A stretch of 64,000 nt of DNA from assembly GCA_029783825.1 (NCBI GenBank), contig JAREIK010000728.1, forward strand, positions 474,900 through 538,899, in the 5' to 3' direction. The DNA is from Sapria himalayana (Eukaryota; Streptophyta; Magnoliopsida; Malpighiales; Rafflesiaceae). Shown here piece by piece: positions 59,351-64,000 of the stretch. The notes under the pieces were generated by a model. It made no database searches. It worked only from the letters and a program-made list of their open reading frames with translations, and was not told the DNA's origin. The position numbers and the translations under genes were made by a program. The first letter of the stretch is position 1. Each line of letters opens with the position of its first letter.

Positions 59351-59358
59351 CTCCCAAT

Positions 59359-59801
59359 CTAAGAAGCATGAACACTGATACAGACACTAGGATATGACAC
59401 GTCAGGATATGGGGACCCGATAAATTTTTAAAAACTAGGATACGAATAATACTAGAACACGACATAATAAAATAAAAAAATCTAAATATTATCTTTAAAA
59501 AATAATTATACTTACATATTGCATATTTACAAATTAAAATCATTCAAATAAATCCCCCACCGCACTGCTCCAGTTTTGTAATTTCATGTAATTAAGACAA
59601 CCCCCCGCCATTACCTCGGAATCATCGGCCACTCGACGTGTCCATAAGCTTTATTACGTGTCAGATACATATATGATGCGTCCGTTCGATACGCCACATG
59701 GCGTATCGAACACGTATCCGATGTATGTCCGTACCGTATCCACGTGTTCATTTTTCAGACACGGGAACATGGCTATAGTATATCGTATCCGTGCTTCTTA
59801 G
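59359..59801. mobile_element. 443-bp MITE with CTAAGAAGCA ends and central palindrome
   Basis: The ends are CTAAGAAGCATG and CGTGCTTCTTAG (inverted). Flanks CTCCCAAT (59,351-59,358) and CTCTCAAC (59,802-59,809) form a decayed 8-bp duplication; unit 1 has the empty site CTCTCAAG at 45,571-45,578. The interior is rich in CGTATCC/GATACG words and contains a perfect palindrome with 12-bp arms, GTTCGATACGCC and GGCGTATCGAAC (59,684-59,711). No coding capacity. The 8-bp duplication suggests hAT mobilisation. Confidence 0.82.
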
Positions 59802-59809
59802 CTCTCAAC

Positions 59810-61076
59810 AATTTATGAAACCCTAGATTGGATATTCTATATAACTCCCACATCATTTCAAGGTCAGTCCTTTTAGAATATACATAATGGAATAGTTATA
59901 ATGATATTCATGTTTTTGACTTATAAGTCTCATACTCACATTAATTAAACATATATTAACCTAGTATTTCACACATAGATCCATCACATGAAGAAATCAA
60001 AGGATGTCACTTCTTATCAATTCCACCTTTATCTATGTGTCATGTGGATTTCTTGTTACCACCCACCATAACCGACAAGCATAAAATTATTGAATGCTGA
60101 AATCCTAAATCCATGTTCTAAGAAATTACCATATCTATCAATATTGAAAACATAATACTATCATAATTTTTCATTACAAAAACTATATATTCATAAAAAA
60201 ATACATAAACTAATCCTAGGTTAGTCAGTATTGAGGAATAATTTGCATGAGATGATTGAAGGATCATCTCATTGAATTGGGTGTTCCCAATAACATTTGA
60301 CATTAGGATGTATGATTCAAATCTGGTTCTCGATCTATTTTGCTTCATGTTTAGCTTGATATTGTCTTCCTAATGGATAGCCTCATGTTTTTTACTCCTT
60401 GATTCTTTTTTAAATTCTTTAAGCCTACCTTTTATATCTTTAAGTTCTCATGTGACATCTTAATGGGTACTTGGTAGTATATAAAAGATGTTTTAAACAC
60501 ATGTATAAAATGTTATATGTTTTAAACACACACATATTTTATCCTATATACATATATATATATAATGTTTTAAATTTTGATATATATATTTTATATATAA
60601 TTATATATATGATATATATGATATATATGATATATATGTTTAAAACATTGACAAAGGTTTTATGCATATATGATATATATCATTTTTAGAAAACATTTTT
60701 TTCATGAATAGCGGTTATATAACACTATTAATAGTTCAAAAGGACTATTGAGAACAATGTTTTCGAAAAAGAAGTTAATTTTATAGTGTGTTAATGGTAT
60801 TTTCATAATTATGCATAAAAGTGAACAAAGATATAAATATTTTTAATTGATACATTTTTTTAAAAAAATTTTAAAAAATGAGGCTAAAACAAAGATATTT
60901 TTTATTTGGAGTCCCAAAATATAAATTTCTTTTTTTTTCTCCCATTCATCTCATTATTTATCTTTCTCTTTCTCTCTCCCTTCCCTCCCCTTATAACCCT
61001 CATTCTCTTTATTTTCCCATCCATCTTTTTATATCTCTCTTTCACTTTCTCTCTCCACATATCTCTTCTTCCTCTA
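59810..61076. repeat. Unit-2 distal flank shared with unit 1
   Basis: Collinear with 45,579-46,168 and 47,222-47,900. The FB4 empty site, CATGTTTTTTACTCC, is at 60,384-60,398. The stretch 60,540-60,680 is a TATATA-rich low-complexity run with repeated GATATATAT. A pyrimidine-rich region (60,930-61,075) leads into the G1-like LTR. No gene. Confidence 0.72.
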
Positions 61077-61479
61077 TGTTACACCACCACTTATAGAAAA
61101 CTTCTCTCGATTAAATGGAGGCAAATAACCCTTAGAGGATTTATGTAGGGAGGTGAGAAGCCTTTATAAATAAGGAGAGACCTATAGAATTAAACTATCT
61201 GGAACCATATAAGGCTATAGAGGATATGTTCTAGACACTTACATTGATATGTAAAACATAGAAGGTGACCTCATTTATAAAATATCAAGTTATATTCTTC
61301 TTTCATCAATACTAAGTCCTTTTATTTATAGTGTTCTTTTGGATTCGCTTTGCATCTAAACTATTGGTATAAATTGAGTATCATTTGCAAGGAAAGCAAG
61401 AGGTTGACTTTGTAACATTCAAGGAGTGAGTTGTTTAAGTACCGTATTGAAGCTTAGTAGAAATACTAAGTCATGACTA
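61077..61479 (+). mobile_element. G1-family LTR
   Basis: It starts TGTTACACCACCACTTATAG and follows the G1 LTR throughout (GAAGGTGACCTCATTTATAAA, AGTGTTCTTTTGGATTCG, AAGGAGTGAGTTG-like words). A primer-site-like TCAGTATCGGAG follows at 61,480. It is the LTR of the gag-less G1 relative. Confidence 0.82.
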
Positions 61480-62141
61480 TCAGTATCGGAGAAAGGTTGA
61501 CTCAAGGTAGTCAACTTCATTGTCAAACTATCACAAAGAGTAGCTCATGGAATAATGAAAGATTAGGCCATGAAAATACAATATTAATTCCCAATATCAA
61601 TTATGGATGATTTGAAGATAGTGATCAAGATAGATTTCCTATGCTAGGTAAAAGTTGTACTCTTATTTTTTCTATGCTCAATGGCTATTTTAGAAAAGGA
61701 GACACCATATATGGTTTATATAATTATCAAAGGTAAAGCTAGGGCTCACATACTATTAACTATGCAATTAAAGAGATGTTGAAAATGAATGAGATAACAT
61801 ACTTGACAGCTCTTAAAAAATACATGATTGATTATACGAAAGATTTAATATTCATGGAAGTCGAGAAGGCACTGGCTAATTTTAAAGATTTAATGCCATT
61901 GAAGCTCCCCAAAAGGGAAAAAGAATACAAGATTGAGTTATAATCAGGAGCCAAACTCTTAGACATGGTGCCCAACAGGATGGCACCCCTAATATTGAAG
62001 GAGTTAAGAAGGTAATTAAATAAGTTGTTGGATGTTGGATTCATATAACTATCTAAGGCCCAGTATGGTATACCTATTCTAGAAGAAGCATGATAGGTAT
62101 TTATAAATGTGCATTGATTATTAGATTCTCAACAAAGTGAG
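61480..62141 (+). pseudogene. G1-family deletion derivative: protease and start of RT, no gag
   Basis: After the LTR and primer site the sequence jumps to text equivalent to G1 13,535-14,080: TCAACTTCATTGTCAAACTATCACAAAGAG-like leader, a protease end with VDDLKIVIKIDFLC-like residues near 61,605, PYMVYIIIKGKARAHILLTM near 61,705, and the RT opening with MVPNRMAPLILK near 61,965 and KCALII-like CIDYR equivalent at 62,108. The ~1.4 kb of gag present in G1 is absent. Many stops; the fragment ends at about 62,141 without RT core, integrase or a 3' LTR. Confidence 0.8.
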
Positions 62142-62174
62142 ACTAATGAGCTGTTTGATAACTTATTTAAAATC

Positions 62175-62212
62175 TTCAAACCATTGAAAATTAAAATTTT
62201 TAATGGTTTGAA
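62175..62212. repeat. Perfect 11-bp hairpin arms
   Basis: TTCAAACCATT (62,175-62,185) and AATGGTTTGAA (62,202-62,212) are exact inverted copies separated by an AT-rich loop of 16 bases that is itself nearly self-complementary. It may belong to a small MITE end, since GAGCTGTTTGATAACTT just before it does not match G1. Confidence 0.75.
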
Positions 62213-62800
62213 ATTTTAAGTGCATTATGTTTATACATATTTAAAAAGAGGTATGTTTTATGTGCATTATATATATATATATATATGTAAGCGCAATATA
62301 AATATGTGTGTGTATGTGTGCGTGCGTGCGTGTGTGCGTGTGTGTATATTTAAAAATGTTTATACATATAATATTTTATAGGTTTTCAAATATATATATA
62401 CTTTATATGTTATTTGAAAACGTATTATATGTATATAAATATATTTTTGAAAAAAAATATGTACACATAGAAAAAGGATATTGTGTATATATGTTTTTTC
62501 AAAAATGTATACACATAACATATTGTATATGTTTTTAAAAAGTATATACTATATATATTTATTAAAATCATATTTGTGTATTCACATATTTGAAAAAACA
62601 TATATAAGTAGAAAATGGATGCTAAGTATATATGTTTTTTGAAAAATATATAAACACATAATATTGTATACGCTTTCAAAAAAATATATACAAGATATAT
62701 TATTTGTGTATTCACCCACGTTTTGAAAAATGTATTTTTACATATAATGTTTGCTGTATATATATGTTTATTTTAAAAAATACTATTCAAAAATATTCTT
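62213..62800. repeat. AT-rich degenerate tandem region with TG/CG microsatellite
   Basis: A TG/CG run lies at 62,304-62,346. Around it, units containing TATATGTTTTTTGAAAAATATA and ACACATAATATTGTATA recur with spacing near 60-120 bases (62,340-62,760). Short open frames rich in Tyr/Phe/Ile/Cys result from the repeat. No gene. Confidence 0.7.
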
Positions 62801-63840
62801 TAATATTTATTTTTTTATTTTTTTAATGATGATGTGGTAGGGAGAGGTGGAGTTCTTTTAATGACTAGAGATGCAATTCTGGATTTTACTACTTAGAGTT
62901 CTAACACATAAGTATTTTTAATTTTGGGGTATCCTTTAATTAAAATTTTTTAAAAGAGATATATTTTTTAAAATATTTTTATTTTGAGGTATCTTAATAT
63001 ATCAAGTGAAAATGTAGAGTATATTCCATACTACATAAAATTATTGTATTATTTAAAAAAAAAGTCTTTATTGTTTCCATATGGAAAACTATGTATTTCC
63101 CTTACATGAATGATTAGCCATAACACTAGTAATTTGTGTAAATATCAGATTATATTTTAATGATCATTAATTTATAGTAACACAAAATCATTATTTATCA
63201 ACAAGCAGTACAAAGAGAGAGACTATGCAATAAAGTATGGATACATGGATACTACAAGTATGACCCAAGTGAAAAGTTTATATATACTAGTATAGACATT
63301 TAAGATTAACATTATATAAAAAGTTCGATTTAACATTAATCATTATATATATTATAGTATAGACATTTATACATAATGTCATACAAATATATAAATATAA
63401 ACCAATAACATTAAGATTAATCGGAATGCAAATATCATGTAATTAAAATCAAAATCACTAAAACCATAAAAATATCAACATTAGATGAACAAATTATAAA
63501 AAATGAAAAATTGTAATTTAATTAATAGTGTCGAGTCAAAATCATGTTATGTTAAATGAAATCGAAACAAAAATTAAAAAAAATAGGAGAGAACATAAAA
63601 ACCTATACCCGAATATACTGAAAAAAAATGAAATTTCGAATGTCTATATATAATTCAGAGAGACAAAGATGTGTATAAGCAATTTGAAGGAGAAGAACAA
63701 AGAAAAACTTACCTGGATTCAGAAGAAATATCAATTTTTTACGATTTCATGCTTACAGTTGGCTTTGATTCGATAAAACGATGGAGCTTCACGGAAATTT
63801 ACATGTTAATGACTTAGGACATGTTTGTCAAATCAAAAAA
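62801..63840. other. AT-rich DNA, nothing recognised
   Basis: No transposon protein motif, long frame or clear repeat is visible. A consensus splice donor on the minus strand (CAGGTAAGTTTTTC, near 63,705-63,718) could belong to a gene lying beyond the window, but nothing else supports an exon. Confidence 0.5.
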
Positions 63841-63853
63841 TTAAAACAATGAA

Positions 63854-63931
63854 TTACCGACCAAAATTATGGTCGGTAAATAGTAGGTGAGAACAAAGTT
63901 ATAAGTATTTGGATAACCAATTTACCGACCA
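63854..63931. repeat. TTACCGACCA motifs, possible CACTA subterminal repeats
   Basis: TTACCGACCA (63,854-63,863) and its exact reverse complement TGGTCGGTAA (63,870-63,879) form a hairpin, and TTTACCGACCA recurs at 63,921-63,931; looser variants (TAGTCGTTAAATGGTTGGTAA) follow at 63,954-63,974. Clustered short inverted motifs of this kind are typical of the subterminal zones of plant CACTA elements. The CACTA terminus itself is not in the window, so the call is tentative. Confidence 0.5.
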
Positions 63932-64000
63932 TTTTTAATGGTTATATATGTTTAGTCGTTAAATGGTTGGTAATCTTTCGGGAATATTTTTTGCATATTC

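Noticed and set aside
62308..62715. Tyr/Phe/Ile/Cys-rich frames on both strands
   Set aside because: By-products of TATA and TG/CG low-complexity repeats.

Overview
This window looks like a gene-free, AT-rich stretch of intergenic heterochromatin from a flowering plant. The evidence is a dense nest of plant-type transposable elements: Ty1/copia, chromovirus-like Ty3/gypsy with initiator-Met-tRNA primer sites, a plant L1-type LINE with a DUF4283-like ORF1, and hAT elements with MITEs. There is also satellite DNA. I found no intact host gene. Every coding region I recognise is a decayed transposon gene with in-frame stops and frameshifts. The species cannot be named from what I can see. All family calls come from reading motifs by eye; no search was run.

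Layout. 1-2,114: an octamer-phased satellite ending in a CA/TG microsatellite. 2,115-5,420: a tRNA-like (SINE-like) head and three foldback elements with GC-rich cores of repeated GAGCTC between long AT-rich inverted arms. 5,981-30,380: a degenerate copia element ('unit 1') whose integrase region was split by a Reina-like gypsy element (G1, 11,627-27,488). G1 is itself split by a minus-strand, three-LTR array of a Tekay/Del-like gypsy family (G2, 16,001-26,348). 30,381-44,911: a minus-strand LINE with a 13-bp target duplication, split by a complete plus-strand G2 copy (G2c, 34,387-41,547). 44,964-45,386: a short hAT-type MITE. 46,169-47,221: a fourth GAGCTC foldback element. 47,900-49,320: sequence I could not assign.

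49,320-61,076 ('unit 2') is a collinear, diverged copy of unit 1 without the LINE, G1, G2 or foldback insertions. It has its own insertions: a 3.6-kb hAT element with a recognisable dead transposase (51,619-55,216), a 443-bp MITE (59,359-59,801) and a gag-less G1 relative (61,077-62,141). Because each unit keeps the empty site for the other's insertions, several element ends and target duplications can be read to the base or nearly so. 62,142-64,000 is AT-rich low-complexity DNA, ending with CACTA-like subterminal motifs at the window edge.

The least familiar item is the GAGCTC foldback family. It has four copies, two unrelated inverted-repeat types around the same kind of core, C-rich left and G-rich right halves, and one copy with a clean empty-site comparison. 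No functional operon or new protein system was seen.
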